Assembly (NCBI RefSeq): GCF_013385635.1
Contig: NZ_JACAPR010000012.1
Coordinates: 124,001 to 188,000, forward strand
DNA length: 64,000 nucleotides
Source: Pseudomonas gingeri
Lineage (GTDB): Bacteria > Pseudomonadota > Gammaproteobacteria > Pseudomonadales > Pseudomonadaceae
Direction of reading: 5' to 3'
Both the position numbers and the translations under genes were made by a program. This document shows positions 1 through 8,477 of the stretch, piece by piece (the stretch's first letter is position 1; each line of letters begins with the position of its first letter). The notes below the pieces were generated by a model. That model saw nothing but the letters and a program-made list of their open reading frames with translations. It was not told the origin of the DNA and ran no database searches.

Positions 1-590
1 TCATGCAGGCGGCTGGCGCGACCTTGCCAGAACTCGATGCGCTCCGGCAGCAGGCGATAGCCACCCCAATGCTCCGGGCAATCCGGCTGGGTATCGCTGA
101 ACCGGGCCTGAGTGACCCTGAGCAGCTCCTCCAGTTCGGCCCGGTCGGCGATCACCCGACTCTGCGGTGACGCCCATGCACCCAGGCGGCTGCCCATCGG
201 GCGGACCTGGAAATAGGCATCCGACTCCTGCGGCGAGACCTTGACCACCCGCCCCTCGATCCGTACCTGGCGTTCCAGGCTCGGCCAGAAGAAGGTCATG
301 GCGGCGAACGGCCGTACCGCCAGTTGCCGGCCCTTGTCGCTTTCGTAGTTGGTGAAGAAGGTAAAGCCCTGCTCATCCAGGCCCTTCAACAACAGGATGC
401 GGCAATGGGGACGACCGTCTGCATCGACGGTCGCCAGCGTCATGGCGTTGGCTTCCACCGGTGGCTGCTCGGTCTTCACCGCATCGGCAAACCACTGGTG
501 GAACAGCGCGAACGGCTCGGCCGGGGCCTGGGCCTCGGTGAGGCCGTCGCGGGTGTAGTCGCGGCGCATATCGGCCAGGGACTGGGTCAT
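1..590 (-). CDS. pdxH: Pyridoxamine 5'-phosphate oxidase (3' end outside window)
   Basis: FMN-dependent oxidase that makes pyridoxal 5'-phosphate from PNP/PMP, the last step of vitamin B6 synthesis, in the cytoplasm. The minus-strand translation starts MTQSLADMRRDYTRDGL and contains the PdxH core (NAMTLATVDADGRPHCRILL, FTNYESDKGRQL, FFWPSLERQVRIEG, ARFSDTQPDCPEHWGGYRL). The ATG complement is at 588-590. The frame is still open at base 1, ending in RLH; the family is about 215 residues, so roughly 20 C-terminal residues lie outside the window. It is followed by the OmpA-like gene in the upstream direction, as I recall for PA1049/PA1048. The six-frame shadows over it are discarded. Very sure. 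Confidence 0.95.
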   Translation of the reverse strand, partial: MTQSLADMRRDYTRDGLTEAQAPAEPFALFHQWFADAVKTEQPPVEANAMTLATVDADGRPHCRILLLKGLDEQGFTFFTNYESDKGRQLAVRPFAAMTFFWPSLERQVRIEGRVVKVSPQESDAYFQVRPMGSRLGAWASPQSRVIADRAELEELLRVTQARFSDTQPDCPEHWGGYRLLPERIEFWQGRASRLH

Positions 591-628
591 GGCGTTTTCC
601 CTTCTAATCCCGAATCAATAATCGCGAA

Positions 629-1813
629 TCAGTTCTTGGCCGCGCTATCAGCCGCCGGATCTTTCTTCGCAACCGCCGGCTTGGCGGGTGCAGCTTTTTT
701 GACCGGGGCTTTCTTCGCCGGGGCCTTGGCCGCCGCTTTCTTGGCCGGGGCCTTGGCCTTGGAGGTTGCCGCCGCTTTCTTCGCAACCGGTGCCGGAGCC
801 ACTGCAGGCTTGACGTCCTGTGCCGCCACCAGGGTCGCTGGAGCCAACGCCGAAGGCGGAATGCTGTACTTGCTGAGCAATGCCACCATGGTGTTCTGCG
901 GGGTCAGGAGGATTTCCACGCGACGGTTCAGGGCGCGGCCCTCGTTGCTGTCATTCGCCGCACGTGGCATCACCGAGCCCATGCCACGCAGGATCAGGCG
1001 ATCGCGCTGCAGGCCGCTGAGGCGGAAAATCGCCGCCACCGACTGGGCGCGCTGCTGGCTCAGGGCCTGGGCAGCATCGGCGCCGGTGCTGTTGTCGCCG
1101 TGGCCGAGGACCAGTACCGCGGTTTTCGGATCGCCTTCAACGGTCTTGGCAATGCGCGAGAACGGCCCGAGGGTCACTGGCAGCAGCATTTCCGGGCGTT
1201 TCGGGTTGTAGGAGCCATCCACCGGGGCAATGATCACCAGGACATTTTCGCGACGTTCCAGCTTCAGCGAGGAATCCTGGATCGCCGTGCGCAGGCGCGG
1301 CTCATAGTCGTCGAGCCAGGCCTGGGTGATTTTCGGATCGGGCATCGGCACGGCCTTGACCGGCGCCTGGGTAGTTTCCTTGGCCTTGTCCGAACTGCCG
1401 AACGGCCACCACCAGTGGGTCGCCGGATCAGCCTGGGGAGCAGGGTTGGTCGCCGCCGCTACCGCGGTCGCCAGGGGGACGGGCTTGTCCTGGGGCTTGG
1501 CGGCTGCGGCCGAATCCTTTGTCGCGTCCTTCTTGTCGGAAGAACCGAACGGCCACCAGCTGCTGCCGCTGCTCGCTTCAGCCGCCGGGGCTGGAGCCGC
1601 TGCCACAACAGGTGCCGCAGCCGGCGCGGCGGCCTTGGCCGTCGGTGCCGGAGCAGCCGCAGGAGCCGTGGAGGCCTGCGCCGCGTCCTTCCCGGCGACC
1701 TTGTCGGACGAACCGAACGACCACCAGTGGCCGCCATCTGCATTCTGTGGAGTTTGTGCGCAACCGGTAACGGTCAGGCAAATGGCCAGGGCGAGGGACT
1801 TATTCGATGACAT
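629..1813 (-). CDS. OmpA-family lipoprotein with repeated WWPFGSSDK motif and Lys/Ala/Pro tail
   Basis: Predicted outer-membrane lipoprotein of 394 residues. I chose the ATG at 1813 (MSSNKSLALA) because it begins a lipoprotein signal with lipobox VTGC (Cys18); the longer in-frame start adds an unlikely leader. Residues 30-38, 86-94 and 135-143 are three copies of a WW(S/P)FGSSDK motif, separated by Ala/Pro-rich linkers. Residues about 190-305 form an OmpA C-terminal peptidoglycan-binding domain (VLVLGHGDNSTG, LSQQRAQSVA, NRRVEILL). The last 75 or so residues are a histone-H1-like tail rich in PAKKA units. Likely links outer membrane and peptidoglycan; the roles of the Trp repeats and basic tail are unknown. 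The Ala/Pro bias makes the six-frame shadows here long; they are not genes. Confidence 0.85.
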   Translation of the reverse strand: MSSNKSLALAICLTVTGCAQTPQNADGGHWWSFGSSDKVAGKDAAQASTAPAAAPAPTAKAAAPAAAPVVAAAPAPAAEASSGSSWWPFGSSDKKDATKDSAAAAKPQDKPVPLATAVAAATNPAPQADPATHWWWPFGSSDKAKETTQAPVKAVPMPDPKITQAWLDDYEPRLRTAIQDSSLKLERRENVLVIIAPVDGSYNPKRPEMLLPVTLGPFSRIAKTVEGDPKTAVLVLGHGDNSTGADAAQALSQQRAQSVAAIFRLSGLQRDRLILRGMGSVMPRAANDSNEGRALNRRVEILLTPQNTMVALLSKYSIPPSALAPATLVAAQDVKPAVAPAPVAKKAAATSKAKAPAKKAAAKAPAKKAPVKKAAPAKPAVAKKDPAADSAAKN

Positions 1814-1923
1814 TGGAAATCCACAAAATGAGATAGAGGTACAAGGGCCAGAAGGCCGCATAAACAGGTGCTTTGAAAGCAAAAAAGCCACAGGGTTCCG
1901 GCCTGCGACCTGCTGCCGGCATT

Positions 1924-3069
1924 CTACAGACAGCCGGCAAGAATCCGTACAAGCTTCTGCGCCCGTGGGTCCATGAGAACGTAGGGCCCAAGAGTATTTG
2001 TCACGAAACCGAAAGCGACATCATGCTCTGGATCAGCAAAGCCGATCGAGCCCCCTGCCCCCGGATGCCCGAAAGCCCTGGAACCGAGGCCGAACGTGGC
2101 ATTGGCGACGTCCGGCTGATCAAGCATGCAACCCAGGCCGAAACGGGTCTGGGTCAGCAGGGTCTTGTCCATGCCCAGGCTGTGCTCCCGGGTCAACTCG
2201 TCGAGCATTTCACCTTCCAGCAGGCTACCGTCCAGCAGGCCGCTGTAGAAACCCGCGAGGCTGCGTGCGTTGCCATGGCCATTGGCCGCCGGCTGTTGCA
2301 TGCGCCGCCATTCCGGCTTGTTGGTACTGGTCATGATAGACGGCGGGTTGGTGAATGCACGGGTGGTCATCGCCGTGGGCTCGCGCATGGTCACCTGCAG
2401 CAGGCGCTGGGCCGCGGCGTCACCGACATTGCCCTTGCCACGGGCAATGTGCGCTACCCGATGGAACTCCTCGTCCGCCAGGCCGACATGGAAGTCCAGT
2501 CCCAGCGGCCGGGCAATCCGCGCGGCGATGGATTCACCCGGCCCACGACCATCGGCCCGACGCAACAACTCGCCCACCAGCCAACCGTAGGTGATCGCGG
2601 CGTAGCCGTGACCGTCGCCGGGCGTCCACCAGGGCGCTTCGGCGGCCAGGGCGTCGACCATCACCTGCCAGTCATAGAGCGCTTCGGGAGCCAGCAACTC
2701 GCGCAATGCCGGCAACCCGGCCTGATGGCAGAGCAGTTGGCGCAAGGTGATGTTTTCCTTGCCGGCAGCAGCGAACTCGGGCCAGTAGCGCGCCACCGGA
2801 ACGTCCAGTTGCAACTTGCCCTCAGCCACCAGTTGCAGCGCGGCGACGGCGGTAAAAGTCTTGGTGCAGGAGAACAGGTTGGCGATGGTATCGCTGTGCC
2901 AGGCCTCGGCGCCGTCCTTGTCGGCGGTGCCGGCCCAGAGATCGACCACGGTTTCCCCGCCGACCTGGATGCACAGCGCTGCACCGCGCTCCTGGGGATC
3001 GTCGAAGAGAGCCGCGAACGCCTCGCGCACCGCCTCGAATTGAAGCTCGTAATGACCCTGAATCTGCAC
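1924..3069 (-). CDS. Serine hydrolase of the beta-lactamase/EstB family (class C fold esterase)
   Basis: Predicted cytoplasmic esterase of 381 residues; I see no signal peptide. The S-x-x-K active-site motif is SCTK (Ser67, Lys70), the second-motif tyrosine is in ITYGWLVGELL (Tyr161), and a HPGAGG segment near the C-terminus matches the third motif of EstB-type esterases. The start is GTG at 3067-3069, preceded by a GGGGGA ribosome-binding sequence. These enzymes hydrolyse short-chain esters and usually have no beta-lactamase activity; the substrate cannot be read from sequence. It stands alone between the OmpA-like gene and the glycoside hydrolase, all on the minus strand with gaps over 100 bp, so it is probably transcribed separately. 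Confidence 0.88.
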   Translation of the reverse strand: MQIQGHYELQFEAVREAFAALFDDPQERGAALCIQVGGETVVDLWAGTADKDGAEAWHSDTIANLFSCTKTFTAVAALQLVAEGKLQLDVPVARYWPEFAAAGKENITLRQLLCHQAGLPALRELLAPEALYDWQVMVDALAAEAPWWTPGDGHGYAAITYGWLVGELLRRADGRGPGESIAARIARPLGLDFHVGLADEEFHRVAHIARGKGNVGDAAAQRLLQVTMREPTAMTTRAFTNPPSIMTSTNKPEWRRMQQPAANGHGNARSLAGFYSGLLDGSLLEGEMLDELTREHSLGMDKTLLTQTRFGLGCMLDQPDVANATFGLGSRAFGHPGAGGSIGFADPEHDVAFGFVTNTLGPYVLMDPRAQKLVRILAGCL

Positions 3070-3219
3070 CCTTGAATTCCCCCGGGGCTAACGCCTGACA
3101 AAGTGGGATGCATTGTTCCAGCGATTGCCCGGTTTGGGAACAGACACAGGTCGGACGATTCGCACCTTCGCCCTGTAGGAAAAAGCTCCGGCAAGGCTAT
3201 CCAGATGCAGTGAATTCGA

Positions 3220-5592
3220 TCAGTGGCCGTTGCCTGAGTGCCCGCCGGCATGGCCCGCGCCCGTCCCACCGGCGCTGCCCGAGCGGCCCTTGCCGCCATC
3301 ACCGTCGTGATCGATACCCTTCGCTGCTTTTTGCTGGGCATCGACCTTGGCTTTCTCGGCGGCCTTGGCCAGCAATTCGAGGGCCTGCAGGTTGCTCTTG
3401 CGCACGCTCTCGACAAACCCCTGGAACGGCACGTCGGTGATGCCGACCAGGCCGAAATGGCCGTTTTCACCGTCCAGCAGACGACCGGTAACGGGTTGGT
3501 CGAGGTACTGGAACCAGTGCACGCCGACGACCGACGGTTCACTGACCGCCTGCTTGAGGAAGTTGGCGTAGGCCGGGCCACGGTCTTCTTCCTTCGACAA
3601 CTCGGTCACGCCACCCCAGAACGGGCCACGGTCGCGCGAACCGAAGTTGAACTCGGTGATCAGCACCGGCTTGTCCAGCGCGTCCAGCTGGCTGAAGTCG
3701 TAACCGTCCTGGGGCTGCTGGGTGTAGAAGTTGAAGCTCAGCACATCGCAATACTGCGCACAGGACGCCACCGCCTCAGGTGTGCTGACGGCAAACCGGC
3801 CACCCAGCAGCAGGTGATTCGGCGCATGCCATTTCAACGAGTCGGAAATGGTCTTGAAGTAGGTGTCGGCGAAGACTTTCTGGAAGTACTTGAGGTCAGC
3901 CTCGATTTCCGGGTGCTGCGGATTCGGCAATGGCGCTTCGAAACCCGGGTCCTCCATCTGCTCCCAGGTCGGGATATCCACGCCCCAGGCTTTCGACAGG
4001 CCCTGCTGATTGCGGTACTTGTCGCGCAGTTGCTTGAGAAACGCGCGCTTGGCCGGGACGTCGGTGGTCATGCGCAAGGTGCCGTAGGCCAGCGCATAAC
4101 GGGATTTCGGGTCATCGCCGGGACCGGCCCAGGCCAGCTCGTTGTCGGCGAAATAGCCTACCAGCCACGGATCGTCGCGGTGATCGCGGGCGGCGATGGC
4201 GACCGCACGCTCGGTGGCCATGGCAAAGCGCGGATCAAACGGATCGGGCATGCCGCCCCACCAGTCGCTACCGGTGCTGATGCTGGCGTAATCGCCGACG
4301 ATCGACAGCGGCAAGGTGTACGGCACGCGATCGTTCAGGCCCACCGCCGGATCGCTCCAGTTGCCGAGGGTGTTGAAACCCCAGGCTTGCAAGCGGTCAA
4401 GGGTATGGGCCTGCCAGCGCTTGGTGTCAAAGCCCCCGGCACACGGCACCTTCGGCTCGCCTTCCTTGGGTTGTGCACAGGGCTGGCCATAGGTGCGCTG
4501 CAGGTTGGCACCATAGAAGTCGAACCATTTGCCATGGTTGAACCCGCGCCCGGCGTTGGAAGCCAGGGCGACACTGTTATCGCCCTTGCCGTAATAGCCG
4601 GCGAGCGGTTCGCCGTCCTTGGGCAAGTCGCCGAACATCCATTCGCGGCCTTCGACATAGGTCTGCTGGTCGCCGGCGCTCACGGTATTCACCCCGAGCG
4701 AATAGAACGGGTGGCCTTCCGGCGTCACCAGGTACCAGCGGCCATCATGCTTTTCAGTACGGAAGAAGCCCGTGGCTTCGAAGCTCGGGCCCTTGGTCCA
4801 GCCGCCAAACTTGTCCAGGCCACTGCGCTCGCGCTCGGCCAGCCAGCCCTTCAACTGTTGCGACTCCCGGGTCGAGGCAGCCTTGAGCTGGTCGTCGGAA
4901 CTGATCTTTTCCGGCCAACGGGCGCGACTGGACTGGCCGTAGCCGTCCACCAGCGAGCTGTAGGCGGCCTTGATCACATCGTCGCCATTCTGCACGCCAA
5001 AACGCTCCAGGAGGATGTTCTGCGCGACTTTCGGCTTGTCCATCGACAGGGTCACCGACACAACTTGCGTGCGATCCAGTTCACCGGCACTGCTCGCCAG
5101 CAGGACCCGCTGGCCCTCCACGGTCAGCGGCATCGGCGGGCCGGCGCGCATGCCCTGGCTCAGGGGCGAGAAGGCCTGCAACGGTACCAGCAGGGTCTGC
5201 GCCGGGCCGGCCGGCAGGTCGACACGACTGGTGAGGGTCTTGCCGTCATTGCTCTGGATGGTCACGTTGAGCGTAAGTGCCCAATCCATCGCGCTCTGGA
5301 TCCGCAGGCTCATCACCCCCGACTGCGACCAGTCCCAGGCACCGCTCTGCGGCGTCAGGCGCAGGCTCGGCTGGGCGGTCGGGGTGAAGGTGACACGCCG
5401 CAGCACTTCACCTTCAGCGGTCTGTTCGGCATTGGATTGCGGCAGGTCGGTGCCGTTGGTCACCACCTGCACCACATCGGCCGGACGAACGAAATTGAAC
5501 AGCATCTGCTGCCCGGCGGGCGCGGCCAACAACGGCGCGGCGAACAACAAAGCAAAAACGGCAGGCAGCGTGCGGCGAATCATATGAATCAT
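3220..5592 (-). CDS. Secreted glycoside hydrolase, GH50/beta-agarase-like
   Basis: 790 residues with a clear Sec signal peptide (MIHMIRRTLPAVFALLFAAPLLAAPA), so exported. An N-terminal carbohydrate-binding-like region (about residues 30-210) is followed by a (beta/alpha)8 catalytic domain with the GH50 hallmark GRWYLVTPEGHPFYSLG (about 280-300). By analogy with clan GH-A, the likely acid/base is Glu in FADNELAWAG (about residue 483) and the nucleophile is Glu in LITEFNFGSRDRG (about residue 647). The C-terminus ends in a Gly/His/Asp-rich tail. A GGGAG ribosome site sits four bases from the ATG at 5592. Close relatives are often annotated agarase or beta-galactosidase; the true substrate, possibly a self-made or environmental galactan-type polysaccharide, is inference. 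Confidence 0.75.
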   Translation of the reverse strand: MIHMIRRTLPAVFALLFAAPLLAAPAGQQMLFNFVRPADVVQVVTNGTDLPQSNAEQTAEGEVLRRVTFTPTAQPSLRLTPQSGAWDWSQSGVMSLRIQSAMDWALTLNVTIQSNDGKTLTSRVDLPAGPAQTLLVPLQAFSPLSQGMRAGPPMPLTVEGQRVLLASSAGELDRTQVVSVTLSMDKPKVAQNILLERFGVQNGDDVIKAAYSSLVDGYGQSSRARWPEKISSDDQLKAASTRESQQLKGWLAERERSGLDKFGGWTKGPSFEATGFFRTEKHDGRWYLVTPEGHPFYSLGVNTVSAGDQQTYVEGREWMFGDLPKDGEPLAGYYGKGDNSVALASNAGRGFNHGKWFDFYGANLQRTYGQPCAQPKEGEPKVPCAGGFDTKRWQAHTLDRLQAWGFNTLGNWSDPAVGLNDRVPYTLPLSIVGDYASISTGSDWWGGMPDPFDPRFAMATERAVAIAARDHRDDPWLVGYFADNELAWAGPGDDPKSRYALAYGTLRMTTDVPAKRAFLKQLRDKYRNQQGLSKAWGVDIPTWEQMEDPGFEAPLPNPQHPEIEADLKYFQKVFADTYFKTISDSLKWHAPNHLLLGGRFAVSTPEAVASCAQYCDVLSFNFYTQQPQDGYDFSQLDALDKPVLITEFNFGSRDRGPFWGGVTELSKEEDRGPAYANFLKQAVSEPSVVGVHWFQYLDQPVTGRLLDGENGHFGLVGITDVPFQGFVESVRKSNLQALELLAKAAEKAKVDAQQKAAKGIDHDGDGGKGRSGSAGGTGAGHAGGHSGNGH

Positions 5593-5681
5593 TTTCTCCC
5601 TAACGGCCGGTCAAGGGCCTGCGTGACGCGGGTAACGCGCCACCCATAGACAATGAAATAGGCGATTTAACCTACATCACA

Positions 5682-7826
5682 CTAAGAAATTTCACGGCGG
5701 AATGGCGGCAAGGCATTGAGGATAGCCTTACCGTAGCGCTGGGTGACCAGACGCCGGTCGAGCAAGGTGATGATGCCCCGGTCCTCCTCCGTGCGCAGCA
5801 GCCGGCCACAGGCCTGGACCAGCTTGAGCGAGGCGTCCGGCACCGAGATTTCCATGAACGGATTACCGCCACGGGCCTCGATCCATTCGGCAAGCGCGGC
5901 TTCCACCGGATCGTCCGGCACCGAGAACGGGATCTTGGCGATCACCACATGCTCGCAATAGGCCCCCGGCAGGTCCACGCCTTCGGCGAAGCTCGCCAGG
6001 CCGAACAGCACACTGGAGTCACCACCGTCGACCCGCGCCTTGTGTTTGTTGAGGGTTTCCTGCTTGGACAGGTTGCCCTGGATAAACACCTGTTTGCGCC
6101 AGTCGCGATCCAGGCCGTCGAACACGTCCTGCATCTGCTTGCGCGAGGAAAACAGCACCAGCGTGCCCCTGGAGCCTTCGACCAGCTCCGGCAGGTCACG
6201 GATGATCGCCGCCGTGTGGGCCACGGCATCCCGCGGGTCGGCCTTGAGGTCCGGCACTCGCAACACACCGGCATCGGCGTGGTGGAAGGGGCTGGGCACC
6301 ACGGCCGTCACGGCCTTCTTCGGCAAGCCGGCGCGCATGCGGAAACGGTCGAAAGTGCCGAGGGCGGTCAGGGTCGCCGAGGTCACCAAGGCGCCGTAGG
6401 CCACGTTCCACAGATTGCGCCGGAGCATTTCCGCCGCCAGGATCGGGCTGGCATTGACCTCGATATCGAACAGCGCCCCGCTTTCCGCCAGGCTCAACCA
6501 GCGGGCCATGGGCGGGTTGTCTTCCGGGTCCTCGACGGTGAACGCGGTCCACAACTCCCAGTTGCCCTGGGCCCGGGACAGCAGGCTGCCGAACAGCGGG
6601 TACCACTCCTCGGCCTGGTTGCTGGTGATGCCGATATTGACCTCACCGTCCATGCCTTCCTTGAGCAGTTCGGTCAGGCGGGTAAAGAGGTCATTGAGGC
6701 GGGCAAAGCCCTTCTTCAGCTCGATGCCCATTTCCCGCAGGTGATCCGGGATCAACCCGCCGACAAAGCGATGGCGCGGCCGCTCGCGACCTTCCATGTC
6801 TTCGCCGGTCTTGAAGTCGGCCAGTTGCTCGCACGCGGTGAACATGAACTGCTGGTGGGTCTTGATCTCCCGCGCCAGTTCCGGGACCTGCTCGATCAGC
6901 TTGCCCAGGTCACCCGGCAGCGGGTGCTGGGCAAGCAGCTTGGTCAGGTTCTTGGCGGTCTGCTCCAGCCAGTCGGCTGTGGACCGCAGCCGCGTGTAAT
7001 GGGCAAAGTGGCCGATAGCCTTGTCCGGCAGGTGATGGCCTTCGTCGAACACATACAAGGTATCGCGCGGGTCCGGCAACACCGCACCACCGCCCAGGGC
7101 CAGGTCGGCCAGGACCATGTCATGGTTGGTCACGATCACATCGACCTTGCCCATTCCCTCGCGGGCCTTGTAGAAGGCGCACTGGCCGAAGTTCGGGCAA
7201 TGGCGGTTGGTGCACTGGCTGTGATCGGTGGTCAGGCGCGCCCAGTCGGCATCTTCCAGCGCATTGGGCCAGCTGTCGCGATCACCGTCCCACTTATTGC
7301 CGGCCAGTTTCTCGATCATGCTGGTGAACAGTTTCTGGCTGGCCTCATCGATCTCGATCTTGAAGCCTTCTTCCTCGAACAACTGGGCCGTGGCGGTCTG
7401 CGCGTGCCCCTCCTGCAATAGTATGTCGAGCTTGGACAGGCACATGTAGCGCCCACGCCCCTTGGCCAGGGCGAAACTGAAATTCAGCCCGCTGTTGCGC
7501 ATCAGGTCGGGCAGGTCCTTGTAGACGATCTGCTCCTGCAGGGCGACGGTGGCGGTGGCGATCACCAGGCGCTTGCCGGCGGCCTTGGCGGTGGGAATCG
7601 CCGCCAGGCTGTAGGCCACGGTCTTGCCGGTACCGGTGCCGGCTTCAACGGCGACCACGGCCGGCTCGCCGTCGCGGCGGCCTTCATCGTCGGTGTCGAT
7701 ATCGCCCAGGACCTTGGCCACTTCAGCGATCATCAGGCGCTGACCGTAGCGGGGTTTCAGGCTCTTGGCTTCGAGGAAACGCGAGTAGGCGCCCTGGATC
7801 GTGGTTTTGAGTTCGGTGCTGATCAT
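5682..7826 (-). CDS. dinG: ATP-dependent DNA helicase DinG
   Basis: SF2, XPD-like 5'-3' helicase with an iron-sulfur cluster, which resolves R-loops and other structures and is induced by DNA damage. In the 714-residue product, Walker A is EAGTGTGKT (61-69), the Fe-S cysteines are C129, C205, C210 and C216 (MCLSK and CTNRHCPNFGQC), and the DEAH-type box is DEGH (261-264). Motifs near the C-terminus (FGLASFAEGVDLPG, QACGRLLRTEEDRG) complete the helicase core. I start it at ATG 7826 (MISTELKTTIQ), which aligns with family starts; the 20-residue longer version would run through the LexA box just upstream. Transcribed alone and divergent from the next gene. Confidence 0.95.
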   Translation of the reverse strand: MISTELKTTIQGAYSRFLEAKSLKPRYGQRLMIAEVAKVLGDIDTDDEGRRDGEPAVVAVEAGTGTGKTVAYSLAAIPTAKAAGKRLVIATATVALQEQIVYKDLPDLMRNSGLNFSFALAKGRGRYMCLSKLDILLQEGHAQTATAQLFEEEGFKIEIDEASQKLFTSMIEKLAGNKWDGDRDSWPNALEDADWARLTTDHSQCTNRHCPNFGQCAFYKAREGMGKVDVIVTNHDMVLADLALGGGAVLPDPRDTLYVFDEGHHLPDKAIGHFAHYTRLRSTADWLEQTAKNLTKLLAQHPLPGDLGKLIEQVPELAREIKTHQQFMFTACEQLADFKTGEDMEGRERPRHRFVGGLIPDHLREMGIELKKGFARLNDLFTRLTELLKEGMDGEVNIGITSNQAEEWYPLFGSLLSRAQGNWELWTAFTVEDPEDNPPMARWLSLAESGALFDIEVNASPILAAEMLRRNLWNVAYGALVTSATLTALGTFDRFRMRAGLPKKAVTAVVPSPFHHADAGVLRVPDLKADPRDAVAHTAAIIRDLPELVEGSRGTLVLFSSRKQMQDVFDGLDRDWRKQVFIQGNLSKQETLNKHKARVDGGDSSVLFGLASFAEGVDLPGAYCEHVVIAKIPFSVPDDPVEAALAEWIEARGGNPFMEISVPDASLKLVQACGRLLRTEEDRGIITLLDRRLVTQRYGKAILNALPPFRREIS

Positions 7827-7848
7827 GAGTCTTCGGGCGCGAAAAACG

Positions 7849-7864
7849 CTGGATAAATTTTCAG
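7849..7864 (-). promoter_or_regulatory. LexA (SOS) box upstream of dinG
   Basis: CTGGATAAATTTTCAG is a full CTG-N10-CAG palindromic core with an AT-rich centre, the form of gammaproteobacterial LexA sites. It lies 23 bp before the dinG start codon, in the 98-bp gap shared with the divergent membrane-protein gene. dinG is a classical SOS gene, so function fits position. I did not find another CTG-N10-CAG of this quality in nearby intergenic DNA. Confidence 0.8.
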
Positions 7865-7924
7865 TGGTTCGAATGGCCGCTATCATACCCCGCTAATTCA
7901 TCCCGCGCCGAACGGAGTACCCGA

Positions 7925-8389
7925 ATGACCGCTTTTGCACTCGTCTATACCCTGCATCTGCTGGCCGCCCTGATCTGGGTCGGCGGCATGTTCTTCGCCT
8001 GGATGATCCTGCGCCCGGCCGCCATGGCGGCGCTCGAAGGCCCCGCCCGCCTGAAATTGTGGGTCCAGGTGTTTCAGCGCTTTTTTGTCTGGGTCTGGGT
8101 CGCGGTGGTGATCCTGCCGATCAGCGGCGTGGGCTTGATCCAGCTGCGTTTCAGCGGGTTCGAGACCGCGCCGCGGTATGTGCAGGTGATGATGGGGCTG
8201 TATATCGTGATGTTGGCACTGTTTCTTCGTATCCAGTCATTGCAACTGCCGGAACTGCGCAAGGCGGTGGAGGCTGAACAATGGGCCGAAGGTGGCGCCG
8301 CACTGGGGCGGATTCGCCGACTGGTGGGGATCAATCTGTTGATCGGCCTGGCGCTGGTGGCGATAGTCGCTGCGCGCCCGACCTTCTGA
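7925..8389 (+). CDS. CopD-family / COG5615-type small integral membrane protein
   Basis: 154 residues with four hydrophobic segments (about 5-30, 48-72, 85-105 and 130-150). The first contains LHLLAALIWVGGMFFAWM, the His-containing helix of CopD-like membrane proteins; the second contains VWVAVVILPISGVGL. This fold often binds haem or copper via buried histidines, but no copper genes are next to it, so a copper role is not supported here. ATG at 7925 follows a GGAGT ribosome site. It is divergent from dinG; any effect of the LexA box on it is unknown. Confidence 0.8.
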   Translation: MTAFALVYTLHLLAALIWVGGMFFAWMILRPAAMAALEGPARLKLWVQVFQRFFVWVWVAVVILPISGVGLIQLRFSGFETAPRYVQVMMGLYIVMLALFLRIQSLQLPELRKAVEAEQWAEGGAALGRIRRLVGINLLIGLALVAIVAARPTF

Positions 8390-8408
8390 GGAGAAGATAA
8401 TCATTGAT

Positions 8409-8465
8409 GATCGTTCCCACGCGAGCGTCCAGTGAGGCATTCCTTTGCTCCGCGTGGGAACGATC
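8409..8465. repeat. Palindromic intergenic repeat (GATCGTTCCCACGC family), short copy
   Basis: A perfect 14-bp inverted repeat, GATCGTTCCCACGC at 8409-8422 and its complement at 8452-8465, flanks about 29 bp. It lies between two convergent genes and could act as a bidirectional transcription stop or a REP-like element. A related, longer copy lies at 33004-33195, so this is a dispersed family and not a local terminator only. Confidence 0.75.
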
Positions 8466-8477
8466 GACCGGCAGCCG

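Noticed and set aside
3238..5649. 803-codon open frame on the plus strand opposite the glycoside hydrolase
   Set aside because: Antisense shadow of a GC-rich gene; no ribosome site, no domain, while the minus-strand product has a signal peptide and both catalytic residues.
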